DNA of 64,000 nt from CADEEN01 sp963783785 (GCA_963783785.1 CAWAOQ010000004.1:1-64000), one strand, 5' to 3'. Counted from the stretch's first letter, positions 1-9,143 are shown. Numbers and translations are program-made. Notes: generated from the sequence alone by a model not told the origin.

Positions 1-1
1 C

Positions 2-811
2 TATGTGATCGACAACGCGCTGGACACGATCGTCGAGTTGGCGGGCGGCGGCAGCGATACCGTGGAAGCCAGTATCACGCATGCGCTGGCTGCGAACGTC
101 GAAAACCTGACACTCACAGGCGCCACCGCCATCAACGCCACCGGCAACGACCTTGGCAACCTGCTCACCGGCAACGCCGCGATCAACACGCTGAGCGGTG
201 GCGGGGGTGACGACACGCTCAACGGCGGTGCAGGCAGCGACCGCATGGCGGGCGGCCTGGGCAATGACAACTACGTCGTCGACAGCACGAGCGACATCGT
301 CACTGAAGCGCCTGGCGAAGGCACCGACACCGTGACCGCCTCGGTGACCTGGACGCTCGGCACCAATGTGGAGAACCTCACCCTGATTGGCAGCGCCAAT
401 CTCAACGGCACCGGCAACGACCTCGATAACGTGATCGTCGGCAACGCCGGCAGCAACTCGCTTTCAGGCGGCGCCGGCAACGACTTGCTCGACGGCGGCC
501 TCGGAACCGACACGATGACCGGCGGCACCGGCAACGACATCTATCGCATCGACACCACGCGCGACAAGGTCACCGAGAGTTCCGGCGCAGGCATTGATCG
601 CGTCGAGAGCACGGTCACCTGGACGCTGGGCAGCAACTTCGAGAATCTCACGCTCACCGGCACGACCGCCATCAACGGCACCGGCAACACGCTGGACAAC
701 GTGCTTACCGGCAACGCCGCGGCAAATGTGCTCAGCGGCAGTTCGGGCAACGATACGCTCGACGGCGGCGCAGGCAACGACACGCTGGCGGGTGGCAGCG
801 GCGCTGACACC
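2..811 (+). repeat. Three tandem 270-bp coding repeats
   Basis: Units begin at 2, 272 and 542, each at a Tyr codon (YVIDN, YVVDS, YRIDT), and are exactly 90 codons long. The core NVENLTL or NFENLTL and the TGN..DNVLTGN segment recur at the same offset in each. The units have diverged, so they are old duplications and not recent copies. More units probably lie upstream of the window. Confidence 0.9.
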
Positions 812-1192
812 TACCGTTTCGCGGCCGGCAAAGGTGTCGACACGGTGCAAGAGAACGATGGCACCTCAGGGGTGTCGGATCGGGTGGACTTCGGCTCACT
901 TCTGCAAAGCCAGTTGGCCTTTCAGCGCAGCGGCAACAACCTCGAGGCCTTGATCGTCGGCAGCAACGTCGACAAGTTGGTTGTCAAAGACTGGTACCTC
1001 GGCAGCCAGTACCGCGTCGAGCAGTTCGCATTTGCAGACGGCGCGACGCTGAGCGATGCGCAAGTGCAAGGCCTTGTCGACGCCATGGCGGGGTTCGCAC
1101 CCGGTACGGCGTCGGTCGAGCCGGTCCTGCGGCTTGACACGTCGTACTCGATGTCCCGCGATATGGGCAGCATCGCGGCGCAAGTGACATAG
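2..1192 (+). CDS. RTX-type calcium-binding repeat protein, C-terminal part (5' end outside window)
   Basis: The reading frame is open from the window edge, so the gene starts upstream; the GTG at 5 is not a real start. Three 90-residue units follow. Each ends in glycine/aspartate-rich nonapeptides of the GGxGxDxLx kind, which form Ca2+-binding parallel beta rolls. After about residue 270 comes a non-repetitive domain (LVVKDWY...YRVEQFAFADG) like the haemolysin-type calcium-binding related C-terminal domain. The last 50 residues would hold the uncleaved type I secretion signal. From family knowledge this is a large protein exported by an ABC/MFP/TolC system and folded by calcium outside the cell. 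Its enzymatic or adhesive role would lie in the missing N-terminal part. Confidence 0.9.
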   Translation, partial: YVIDNALDTIVELAGGGSDTVEASITHALAANVENLTLTGATAINATGNDLGNLLTGNAAINTLSGGGGDDTLNGGAGSDRMAGGLGNDNYVVDSTSDIVTEAPGEGTDTVTASVTWTLGTNVENLTLIGSANLNGTGNDLDNVIVGNAGSNSLSGGAGNDLLDGGLGTDTMTGGTGNDIYRIDTTRDKVTESSGAGIDRVESTVTWTLGSNFENLTLTGTTAINGTGNTLDNVLTGNAAANVLSGSSGNDTLDGGAGNDTLAGGSGADTYRFAAGKGVDTVQENDGTSGVSDRVDFGSLLQSQLAFQRSGNNLEALIVGSNVDKLVVKDWYLGSQYRVEQFAFADGATLSDAQVQGLVDAMAGFAPGTASVEPVLRLDTSYSMSRDMGSIAAQVT

Positions 1193-1237
1193 TGCGAGCA
1201 AGGCAGGCCACTGCGGCCAGCGATCTTGCCCCTCGCC

Positions 1238-1243
1238 TACAAT
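1238..1243 (+). promoter_or_regulatory. -10 element of the SRP RNA gene
   Basis: TACAAT lies about 7 bases before the likely 5' end of the SRP RNA near 1250. No convincing -35 hexamer is visible at the usual distance. Confidence 0.5.
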
Positions 1244-1250
1244 TCCCCTC

Positions 1251-1344
1251 GACGGGCCTTCCCGCATGGAAGCGCGCCCAACCGGGTCAGGTGGGGAACC
1301 AAGCAGCCCTAAGCGTTGCAACCAGTGCCGGGGCGAGGCTCGTC
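1251..1344 (+). ncRNA. ffs: Signal recognition particle RNA (4.5S RNA)
   Basis: The conserved apical motif of small bacterial SRP RNA is present (GGGTCAGGTGGGGAACCAAG, then CAGCC, about 1285-1309). It includes the GGTCAGG and AAGCAGCC blocks that form the asymmetric loops bound by Ffh. The ends pair: GGGCCT at 1254-1259 with AGGCTC at 1336-1341, one G-U pair included. The length of about 95 nt suits the 4.5S class, which lacks an Alu domain. With Ffh and FtsY it targets nascent inner-membrane proteins. It sits between the RTX gene and the convergent addA gene, with no obvious terminator. Confidence 0.9.
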
Positions 1345-1358
1345 ACCCTCCACACCCT

Positions 1359-4300
1359 TCACGCGCCTGCCGTGATGCCATCACGCTCCGGCTCGATCAG
1401 TTCGCCGGCGCCGCTGATGAACGCGGCACGCACCTGCTCGCCGGGCTGCAGTGCCTGCACCGCCCGGCGGTACGCCGCAAGCTGCTCACGGTAGGCCGGG
1501 TTGTGCTGCGGCTCGGCGCCGAGCTTGTAATCCAGCACCCACCAGGTCGGCTCGGGGCCGGCGGTGCAGACCAGACGGTCGATGCGCAGTACCTGGCCGA
1601 CCTCGCCCGCGGCAATCGGCACTTCGTTGCCCGCCCATGCCAGTTTGTCGGCGTCGAAGAACGCGGCGCATTGCGGGCTGGCGAGGATGCGCGTCGCGAC
1701 GGCCTGCACCGCTGCCGCGTCGGCAACGCCGAATTCGGCCGCTGCCGCGGCCGCCCAAGGTGCCAGGTAGTCCAAGCCCTGTGCCGGACGCTCGCGCTGG
1801 GCCGCCGCCCACTCGAGCACGCGGTGCACGGCCTGCCCGAGTCGGGCCGCCGCGGCGTCCGCCGGCGCGGGCGTCTCGGCAGCGCTGACCGGCAGTGCAC
1901 GCGGGTGCAGCGGCAGTGCAACGACCTCCGCCGCCGCGCCCTGCGAGCGCTGCACGGCCGCCGGCGCGGGCTGCCAGGCCGATGCCACCGCGGCAACGCG
2001 GCTCCACCATGACCGACCGGGCGCAGCGTGCCACGGCGGCGTGCGGCTGAACACCAGCCGTTCCTTGGCGCGCGTCATCGCCACGTACAGGCCATTGACC
2101 TCCTCGCGCTCGCGCGCGGCGTGTTCCTCGGCCAGCAAGGCACGCAACGATGGCGGACAACGCGACTCTGACGCGATGAACGCCACCCGCTGCGGCCGCG
2201 CGGCGTGCACCGGCCAGTCGACCAGCAGCGTGGCGGTCTCATTGGCTTGCGCCTCGGGTTCGGCGTCCATCACGAACACCGCACGCGCCTCCAGCCCCTT
2301 GGCGCCGTGGATGGTCAGCAACTGCACCGCGTCACGGCGCGCTGCCGGCACCACCTTGACGCTGCGCTGGCGCAGCGCACGCACGAAGTTGTACGGCGTG
2401 GCGTAGCGCGCGCCATCGAGTTCGAGCGCGCAGGCCAGCAGCGACTGCACGGCGTCGATCGCGCTGGGCAGGCGCTCCGGCGGCACGGCAGCCGCCAGGC
2501 GCGCCATCAGGTCGCCCTCGTGAACGATGCGATCGAGCAGGTCGTGCGGCGGCAACTGGGCCGCGACGTCGCTCCAGCGCGCCAGCAGCGTGCGCGCACG
2601 CGCCAGCGCCGGGCTGTCGGTCCAATCCCGCATCAATGCCGGCCACCAGCCGCCGGCGCTGCGCGCCGCGATCGACAGCGTCAGCAACTCGTCGTCGCCG
2701 GCACCGAACAGCGGGCTCTTCAGCGCCCGCGCCAGCGACAGCGCCTGGCCGGGCGATGCCAGCACGTCGAGCACGGCCAGCAGGTCCTGCACCTCCGGCA
2801 ATTCCGCGAGCGCCACGTCCTCGGGCGCCACGTAGGGCAGGTGCAACGCACGCAGGGCCTCGGCCGCCAGCCGCAGCGATGCGCGCTTGCGGGCCAGCAC
2901 ATAGATCTCGCCGGGCGCGAAGCCATCCTGACGCACCCACTGATGCACGGCCTGCGCAACCACCGCCGCCTCGGCCTCCCGCAGCACCTCTTCGGGTTCG
3001 TGGCGCGGCGTGGCCAGCGTGTCGCGCCAGACCCGCTCGGCCGCAGCCACGGAACGCGAACGCGCCGCGGTCTTGTCGCGCTCGACGGCGGGCAGCGTGA
3101 ACAGCGCGCCATCCCCCTCCGCAGCCACCTCGGTGGTGTGCGGACGCCAGCCGGCAATGGCGCCCTCGGCCGCGAGTTCGCCGAACACGTGGTTGACGGC
3201 CGCCAGCACCGCAGGCGTGTTGCGCCGCGTGTGGTCGCAGGCCGCCACCGTGCCGCCGAGGCCCTCGACGACGAAGCGCTGGGCGGCCGCGAACACGCGC
3301 GGTTCCGCACGCCGGAAGCGGTAGATGCTCTGCTTGGGATCGCCGACGATGAACAGGCTCGGCGCCGTGCCGCCGCCGGCACCCGCGTAGGACGACAGCC
3401 AGGCCTGCAGCGCGTGCCACTGCAGCGGGCTGGTGTCCTGGAACTCGTCGATCAGCAGATGGCGCACGCGCGCATCGAGTCGCTGCTGCACCCAGCCGGC
3501 AAGCGTGTGATCGGCCAGCAGCGCCAGCGCCACGCGCTCGAGGTCGGCCATGTCGACCAGGCCGCGCTGCTGCTTGAGCGCGGCGTACGCGGCAAACAAC
3601 GCCCGCGCCAGTCGCACCATGCGGCCATGCTCGTCATGCGCGTCCTGCTGGGCCACCGCCTCGCCGATGCGGTCGAGCATCGCGCAGACCTCGGCCTGTG
3701 CCGGCAGATCGCCGAGCTGCTTCCTGGGCGTGCCCGAGTCGGTGAAGAGCGCGCTGCGCAGTGCGTCGAACGCGGCGCGGTCGTCGGGCAGAGCCAGCGC
3801 CGCGACGAGGCCCTGCGCCGCCTCGTCCGACTTGAGCTTGCCGCGTGACGCGAGCTGCCGTGCCAGCGCACCGGCCGCATCGACCAGTGTCGGCCGCCGC
3901 ACCAGCGCCGCCGGATGCGCGAGCCCGGCGCATTCGGCAAAGCACGCGGCCGCGGGTTCGACACTGGTCGCGAGCGTGCCGACCGCGTCGGCCAACTCGA
4001 TCTCGACGCGACGCTGCCACGCGGCATCGAGCCACTTCTGCAGCGTGGTGCGGCCGCGCTGCGACGCGAGTGCACGGTAATCGGCGAGCAGCGCGGCATC
4101 GGCCAGCACGTCGGCATGGAAGCGTCGCATCAGCTCGGGGCGCAGATCGTCGAGGTCCTCCAACAGTTGCATGTCCGGGCGCAGGCCGAGTTCGGCCAGC
4201 AAATCGAGCGGCGCAGCGCGGAGCAACTGGGAGAACCAGGCGTGGAACGTGCGCACCTCGACCGCGCGGCCGCTGGCCAGCACCTGCTCATGCAGACCGA

Positions 4301-4640
4301 TCAGTGCCTGCGCCTGCAATTGCGCGGCACGGCGTTCGACGCCACGCAGCATCAGCTCCTCGACCGCGCCATCGTGATCGAGTCGCGCGAAGCCCTGCAA
4401 CCAATCGGCCAGGCGCGTGCGCATCTCGCCGGCGGCCTTGCGCGTGAAAGTGATCGCCAGGATGTCCTGCGGCGCAGCACCGTCGAGCAGCGCACGCACG
4501 ATGCGCGACACCAGCATCCAGGTCTTGCCGGCACCGGCACAGGCTTCGACGACGACGGCACGGCGCGGGTCGCAGGCGGTGGCATAGAACGCCTCGCGGC
4601 TGACGCTGCGGCCATCCAGGCGGTAGGCCGGTGCAGTCAT
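1359..4640 (-). CDS. addA: AddA-like UvrD-family helicase/nuclease
   Basis: 1093 residues. Superfamily 1 helicase: Walker A with GAGKT at residues 36-40, ITFTRKAAGEM near 63, DEFQD (motif II) at 398-402, GDPKQSIYRFR further on and LTIHGAKGLE as motif V/VI. A RecB-type PD-(D/E)XK nuclease closes the protein, with RIDRL and the VLDYK lysine near 1039. In AddAB or RecBCD-like complexes this subunit unwinds and trims double-strand ends up to Chi before RecA loading. Its start overlaps the stop of the upstream nuclease gene by 4 bases (ATGA), so the two are translationally coupled. Family assignment is firm; the name AddA follows from the pairing. Confidence 0.85.
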   Translation of the reverse strand: MTAPAYRLDGRSVSREAFYATACDPRRAVVVEACAGAGKTWMLVSRIVRALLDGAAPQDILAITFTRKAAGEMRTRLADWLQGFARLDHDGAVEELMLRGVERRAAQLQAQALIGLHEQVLASGRAVEVRTFHAWFSQLLRAAPLDLLAELGLRPDMQLLEDLDDLRPELMRRFHADVLADAALLADYRALASQRGRTTLQKWLDAAWQRRVEIELADAVGTLATSVEPAAACFAECAGLAHPAALVRRPTLVDAAGALARQLASRGKLKSDEAAQGLVAALALPDDRAAFDALRSALFTDSGTPRKQLGDLPAQAEVCAMLDRIGEAVAQQDAHDEHGRMVRLARALFAAYAALKQQRGLVDMADLERVALALLADHTLAGWVQQRLDARVRHLLIDEFQDTSPLQWHALQAWLSSYAGAGGGTAPSLFIVGDPKQSIYRFRRAEPRVFAAAQRFVVEGLGGTVAACDHTRRNTPAVLAAVNHVFGELAAEGAIAGWRPHTTEVAAEGDGALFTLPAVERDKTAARSRSVAAAERVWRDTLATPRHEPEEVLREAEAAVVAQAVHQWVRQDGFAPGEIYVLARKRASLRLAAEALRALHLPYVAPEDVALAELPEVQDLLAVLDVLASPGQALSLARALKSPLFGAGDDELLTLSIAARSAGGWWPALMRDWTDSPALARARTLLARWSDVAAQLPPHDLLDRIVHEGDLMARLAAAVPPERLPSAIDAVQSLLACALELDGARYATPYNFVRALRQRSVKVVPAARRDAVQLLTIHGAKGLEARAVFVMDAEPEAQANETATLLVDWPVHAARPQRVAFIASESRCPPSLRALLAEEHAAREREEVNGLYVAMTRAKERLVFSRTPPWHAAPGRSWWSRVAAVASAWQPAPAAVQRSQGAAAEVVALPLHPRALPVSAAETPAPADAAAARLGQAVHRVLEWAAAQRERPAQGLDYLAPWAAAAAAEFGVADAAAVQAVATRILASPQCAAFFDADKLAWAGNEVPIAAGEVGQVLRIDRLVCTAGPEPTWWVLDYKLGAEPQHNPAYREQLAAYRRAVQALQPGEQVRAAFISGAGELIEPERDGITAGA

Positions 4641-7213
4641 GTCGCGACCTCGCCCCAGTGGTCACGCCGACACAGACCGCGCGCCTCGCAATAGTCGCAG
4701 GTCGAGCCCTCGCCGAGCGCAGGCAAGCCGGCCCCTTCGCGCAGGCGTGCCAGGTCGTGCGCCAAGCCTTCGACGAGCGCTGTGGCACTGGCTTGGACGT
4801 CGGGATGCTCGACTGCTTGCGGCTGCTTGCGATCGTCGAGCGCCAGGTAGATAGCCCGCAACGGGCCGCCGCCGCCGAGCAGCGCGGCGTAGAAGGCCAG
4901 CTGGGTGTCCTCGAGCGGCGTGGCGACCTTGCGCTTCAGCGCCTGCAGGCTGCCGGTCTTGTAGTCGATGAGTTGGCGCATCCCGCTGGCGGGATGATCG
5001 TCGATGCGATCGATGCGGCCGTCGAGCACGACGCCGCCGAGCAGCGACGGCTCGCAACGCAGCGCGACCTCGCCGCTGAAGAAACGCCAGCCTTCGGCAT
5101 CGCGGGCATGCAGCCAGTCGAGGTAATTCACGGCAAAGCGATCGAAGGCCGCGCGAAACGGCAGCAACTCGGCGGCATCGAGGGCCAGCGCGGCCTGTTC
5201 GGTATCGGCCGCGGCAATCAGGCACTGAAGGTCCGAGGACGCCGCGTCGGTTTCAGGGCGGTCGCGATGAAAACGCAGCAGCACGCCGTGCAACCAGGTG
5301 CCGAAGTCGCGCTTCTCGAGCTCGACCTCGAGCTCGGGCGACTCGCGCAACCCGAGCACGTTGAGGGCGAAGAAACGGTAGGGGCAGGCGCGCAGCGCCT
5401 CGACCGCGCTGGCCGAAAGGCGCGCCGGCACGGCCTGCGCCGCTGCCGGCGCCGGGCGCGGCACCGGCGCTCGGGTGACGGCGCGGCGCGGCAGCGTGGA
5501 CCGCTGTTCGTCGGGTGCCGGCTGGCCAAGACGCCGTCGCGCCTGCCAGGCGCGCTCGACCAACGCGCTGGCGGCAAGCGGTTCGCCGCCTTCGGTGTCG
5601 CGGCGCAGGAGCGTGAGGTGCGGCACGCGCAGCAGATGCGCGAATGCCGCGCATTCGCGCTCGTGCCGTTCGGCCGCATTGGCCAAGCCGAACTCGCGCA
5701 GCAGCGCCTCGGGCAGCAGTGTCGGTTGTGCTGCAGCAGCGCCAAGCCGCTTCTCGTCGCAACCCGGGAAGACGACGGCGCCAAACGGCCGCAACAGCGC
5801 GCGCTCCAGCGGCGTGATGACCACGCTGGCCTTCGGCTGGGCTGGCGGCACGAAGCTCGCAACCTCGAGCACATCGTCGACCCAGGCGGTGAACTCACCG
5901 AGGTCGAGCAAGGTCGCCTCGGCAGCCGCCAGCCAGGCCGCGCCCGCGGGCAGGCCGTCGAGATGCAGTGCAGCGAGCAGTTGCCTGCCGGCGGCATCGT
6001 CGGCCAGTGCCTGAAGCAGATTCGGTGCCGCAGCCTGCAGCGCGGACAACCATCTGGCCAGCGTGCGGCGGCCACTGCCACGCAAGGCTTGCAGGCCGTC
6101 CTGCGCGCGCCGCTGCAGTGCCTCGGCGGCGCCATCGATGTCGCCGCCACGGCGCCATTGCGATTCGAGAGCGGCCAGCGCCGCGGCATCGCTGGCGTCG
6201 GCCTTGAGCCAGTCGAGCAGGGCATCGCGCCCGGCGCCATGCGCGGCTGCACGCAGCAGTGCCATCAGCCGCGCGGCGGCACGGGTCGTGGACAGTGCCC
6301 ACCCGGTCTCGTCGTGCAGCGTGACCTGCGCACGCTCGAGCAAGGCTCGCATGCGCCGCACCACCAGCCGGTCCTGCGCGATCAGGGCCACGGGCGACTG
6401 GCCCCGGTCGAGTGCCTCGAGGACGGCCAGCGTGGCGGCCTGGGCCTCCTCTTCGAGCCCGGCGCAGCGCAGGCGGCGTGGCGGCGTCAGCCAGGCCGCT
6501 GCATCGAACGGTGCATTCGCGGGCGGATCGGCGTCGAGCAGCAGCACGGGGACCGCCCGATCCCGTGCGGCAGCCAGCAACCGATCGACCAGCGCATCAC
6601 GGCCGCCGGCCTGCAAGGCAATCCACGCCGCGGGTCGCCAGGCCCAAAGGATGTCAGCAACGGGCGCATCGGCGCTGGCAGCCCATTCCAGCGCCACGCG
6701 GGCCAGCCAGCGCTCGCTGGCGCCCGGTCCGGTCGCAGGGCCCATCGCCTCGCGCACGCCCGCCCAATAGGCCGCTCGCGCGGCCGGTGCGCGCTGGTGC
6801 GCACCTCGCAGCAAGGTGTGCGCGGTTCGCACCACGGCAGCCACCGCGGACGCGAAGCCGCGAGGGTCGCGCCGGGCCCAGGCCGCACCGGTGGCCTGGC
6901 TGCGCAGCAGCACCCCTGCCGTCAGGCCGTCGGTGGCGGAGTCGAACGTGATCTCTCCGGACGGCGTGGGGCCGACCGGCGCCAACGACGCTGCCAGCGT
7001 CTGCGTGGTTTCGATTCGAGGCTGCCAACCGCCAAGTTGCGCGAAAGATTCGCGTACCACCGGCAGCAGACCGGCGTAAGGCAACGTCACGACGGCATCT
7101 CGCGGACTCACGCCTTGCGCGCTCAGCCATTGCCGCACGCGCTCGGCCACGGCGGGCCAGAAGTGTCGATCGACCGGATCTTCATCAAGCCGGTCGCTGG
7201 CTATCGGGCTCAT
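4637..7213 (-). CDS. addB: AddB-like PD-(D/E)XK nuclease with Fe-S cysteines
   Basis: 858 residues. The first 550 resemble a degenerate UvrD-like helicase without a recognisable Walker A, as in AddB proteins that scan for Chi rather than translocate. The C-terminus is a RecB-type nuclease: GRIDRID near 735 and LIDYKTG at 748-754 supply the metal-binding and catalytic residues. Cysteines at about 610, 839, 842 and 848 (CPYRFF and CDYCEARGLC) match the 4Fe-4S cluster that pins AddB nuclease domains. It is first in a two-gene operon with addA and divergent from trxA. The ATG at 7213 has no strong ribosome binding site. Confidence 0.82.
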   Translation of the reverse strand: MSPIASDRLDEDPVDRHFWPAVAERVRQWLSAQGVSPRDAVVTLPYAGLLPVVRESFAQLGGWQPRIETTQTLAASLAPVGPTPSGEITFDSATDGLTAGVLLRSQATGAAWARRDPRGFASAVAAVVRTAHTLLRGAHQRAPAARAAYWAGVREAMGPATGPGASERWLARVALEWAASADAPVADILWAWRPAAWIALQAGGRDALVDRLLAAARDRAVPVLLLDADPPANAPFDAAAWLTPPRRLRCAGLEEEAQAATLAVLEALDRGQSPVALIAQDRLVVRRMRALLERAQVTLHDETGWALSTTRAAARLMALLRAAAHGAGRDALLDWLKADASDAAALAALESQWRRGGDIDGAAEALQRRAQDGLQALRGSGRRTLARWLSALQAAAPNLLQALADDAAGRQLLAALHLDGLPAGAAWLAAAEATLLDLGEFTAWVDDVLEVASFVPPAQPKASVVITPLERALLRPFGAVVFPGCDEKRLGAAAAQPTLLPEALLREFGLANAAERHERECAAFAHLLRVPHLTLLRRDTEGGEPLAASALVERAWQARRRLGQPAPDEQRSTLPRRAVTRAPVPRPAPAAAQAVPARLSASAVEALRACPYRFFALNVLGLRESPELEVELEKRDFGTWLHGVLLRFHRDRPETDAASSDLQCLIAAADTEQAALALDAAELLPFRAAFDRFAVNYLDWLHARDAEGWRFFSGEVALRCEPSLLGGVVLDGRIDRIDDHPASGMRQLIDYKTGSLQALKRKVATPLEDTQLAFYAALLGGGGPLRAIYLALDDRKQPQAVEHPDVQASATALVEGLAHDLARLREGAGLPALGEGSTCDYCEARGLCRRDHWGEVAT

Positions 7214-7308
7214 AGGAAGCGGCCGCGCAGCGGCTCGAGTCGAAGGGCGAGGCTTGTGTCAGAATCATTGTGCCCTGCGCCACCGATGGCGTACCGAGGA
7301 TGCACACC

Positions 7309-7638
7309 ATGAGCAGTGAACTGATCAAGCATGTTTCCGATGCGTCGTTCGAAAGCGACGTCCTGCAGTCCGACAAGCCGGTGCTGGTGGATTACTGGGC
7401 CGAGTGGTGCGGCCCGTGCAAGATGATCGCGCCGATCCTGGACGAGGTGTCGAAGGACTACGACGGACGACTGCAGATCGCGAAGATGAACGTCGACGAA
7501 AACCGCGATGTGCCAGCCAAGTTCGGCATCCGCGGCATCCCGACGCTGATGCTGTTCAAGGGCGGCCAACTCGCCGCCACGAAGGTCGGCGCGTTGTCAA
7601 AATCGCAGTTGACGTCGTTCATCGACGGTCATCTATAA
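7309..7638 (+). CDS. trxA: Thioredoxin
   Basis: 109-residue thioredoxin fold with the redox motif WCGPCK at residues 33-38 (Cys34 and Cys37) and the cis-proline segment GIPTLMLF. It reduces cytoplasmic disulfides, for example in ribonucleotide reductase, PAPS reductase and methionine sulfoxide reductase, and is recharged by thioredoxin reductase. The ATG at 7309 is chosen because GAGGA at 7296-7300 lies 8 bases upstream; a GTG further up would extend the protein beyond the family norm. rho follows in the same direction, the usual betaproteobacterial order. The rho promoter lies inside the last codons of this gene. Confidence 0.97.
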   Translation: MSSELIKHVSDASFESDVLQSDKPVLVDYWAEWCGPCKMIAPILDEVSKDYDGRLQIAKMNVDENRDVPAKFGIRGIPTLMLFKGGQLAATKVGALSKSQLTSFIDGHL

Positions 7639-7639
7639 T
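7609..7639 (+). promoter_or_regulatory. Probable rho promoter within the end of trxA
   Basis: TTGACG at 7609-7614 and a perfect TATAAT at 7634-7639 are separated by 19 bases, slightly long for sigma-70 but otherwise very good. Transcription would start near 7646 and give rho a leader of about 235 nt. Confidence 0.65.
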
Positions 7640-7880
7640 CTTGCGCCATTGCTGGAGCGGCAGTGGCCGCACCAGCCCGAGATTGCCACCGCGCCCTGTG
7701 CGATTGCCGATGGACGGCACCAGGCTCGCGGTTTCGGCCCCCCACCCTGCCCCGTAATCCGAACGCGCCAACCGCGCGCCAGGTGCGTCCGCAGGGACTG
7801 CAAGACCACCATCGACCTGGGGCCGAGACTTCCGGCACGCCGCCTGGCAGGCACGTGTCACCCTGAGGGTTGACCTTTCC
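7640..7880 (+). promoter_or_regulatory. Long C-rich rho leader
   Basis: This stretch between trxA and rho carries no plausible gene. It is rich in C with few G-runs in places (for example around 7735-7760), the composition Rho uses as a loading (rut) site. From E. coli and other species it is known that rho represses itself by premature termination in its leader, so this is the likely seat of autoregulation. That role is inferred, not shown by the sequence. Confidence 0.45.
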
Positions 7881-9143
7881 ATGCATCTGTCTGAACTGAA
7901 AGCGCTGCACGTCTCCGAGCTCATCAAGATGGGCGAGGAACTGGAGATCGACAACGTCGCTCGTCTGCGCAAGCAGGAGCTGATGTTCGCGATCATGAAG
8001 AAGCGCGCCAAGGGCGGCGAGCAGGTCTTCGGCGACGGCGTGCTCGAGGTGCTGCCCGACGGTTTCGGCTTCCTGCGCTCGATCGAGGCCAGCTACATGG
8101 CATCGACCGACGACATCTACCTTTCGCCGAGCCAGATCCGCCGCTTCAACCTGCACACCGGCGACATGGTCGAGGGCGAGGTGCGGGTTCCGAAGGACGG
8201 CGAGCGCTACTTTGCGCTGGTCAAGGTCGACCGCGTCAACGGCCTCGCCCCCGAGGAGAGCAAGCACAAGATCATGTTCGAGAACTTGACGCCGCTGTTC
8301 CCGAAGGAGCAGTTCAAGCTCGAACGCGACATCAAGAGCGAAGAGAACATCACCAGCCGCATCATCGACCTGATCGCCCCGATCGGCAAAGGCCAGCGTG
8401 CGCTGCTGGTGGCCCAGCCCAAGACGGGCAAGACGGTGATGATGCAGCAGATGGCGCACGCACTGGTGGCCAACTACCCCGAGGTGCACCTGATCGTGCT
8501 GCTGGTCGACGAGCGCCCCGAGGAAGTGACCGAGATGGTGCGCACGGTGCGCGGCGAGGTGATCAGCTCGACCTTCGACGAACCCGCCGCACGCCATGTG
8601 CAGGTGGCCGAGATGGTGATCGAGCGCGCCAAGCGCCTGGTCGAGTTGAAGAAGGACGTGATCATCCTGCTCGACTCGATCACCCGCCTGGCGCGGGCCT
8701 ACAACAACGTGCTGCCGAGTTCAGGCAAGGTGCTGACCGGTGGTGTCGATGCCAATGCGCTGCAGCGCCCCAAGCGCTTCTTCGGCGCCGCGCGCAACGT
8801 CGAGGAAGGCGGGTCGCTGACCATCATCGGTACCGCGCTGATCGACACCGGCTCGAAGATGGACGAGGTGATCTACGAGGAGTTCAAGGGCACCGGCAAT
8901 TGCGAAATCCACCTCGACCGCCGGATGGCCGAAAAGCGTGTCTACCCCTCGATCCTGCTCAACAAGTCGGGCACCCGGCGCGAGGAGTTGCTGCTCAAGC
9001 CGGAGATCCTGCAAAAGACCTGGATCCTGCGCAAACTGCTCTATCCGATGGACGAGATCGAGTCGATGGAGTTCATCCTCGACAAGATGAAGGCGAGCAA
9101 GAACAACATCGACTTCTTCGACATGATGCGGCGCGGCGGCTGA
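7881..9143 (+). CDS. rho: Transcription termination factor Rho
   Basis: 420 residues, the standard length without insertions. An N-terminal helical domain (LSELKALHVSELIKMGEEL) is followed by the cold-shock-like RNA-binding domain with DGFGFLRS near residue 60. The hexameric RecA-type ATPase core has Walker A PKTGKT at 180-185, Walker B VIILLDSITRLARAYN, and the Q- and R-loop regions with the conserved C-terminal EFKGTGNCE. Rho binds C-rich unstructured RNA, translocates and releases RNA polymerase. GAGGG and TTGACC stand upstream of the ATG at 7881; the fit to the family N-terminus decides the start. Confidence 0.98.
   Translation: MHLSELKALHVSELIKMGEELEIDNVARLRKQELMFAIMKKRAKGGEQVFGDGVLEVLPDGFGFLRSIEASYMASTDDIYLSPSQIRRFNLHTGDMVEGEVRVPKDGERYFALVKVDRVNGLAPEESKHKIMFENLTPLFPKEQFKLERDIKSEENITSRIIDLIAPIGKGQRALLVAQPKTGKTVMMQQMAHALVANYPEVHLIVLLVDERPEEVTEMVRTVRGEVISSTFDEPAARHVQVAEMVIERAKRLVELKKDVIILLDSITRLARAYNNVLPSSGKVLTGGVDANALQRPKRFFGAARNVEEGGSLTIIGTALIDTGSKMDEVIYEEFKGTGNCEIHLDRRMAEKRVYPSILLNKSGTRREELLLKPEILQKTWILRKLLYPMDEIESMEFILDKMKASKNNIDFFDMMRRGG

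Noticed and set aside
1..810. Three contiguous 89-codon minus-strand frames in the RTX gene
   Set aside because: They mirror the 270-bp repeat and are Pro/Ser-rich artefacts; no ribosome binding site.
1266..3848. Long plus-strand open frames such as 1266-2012 and 2205-3848
   Set aside because: They lie opposite addA, have Arg/His/Gln-rich composition and no family resemblance; they are a side effect of high GC codon use.
4631..7312. 893-codon plus-strand open frame
   Set aside because: It covers addB on the other strand and has no domain; the minus-strand gene has clear motifs.
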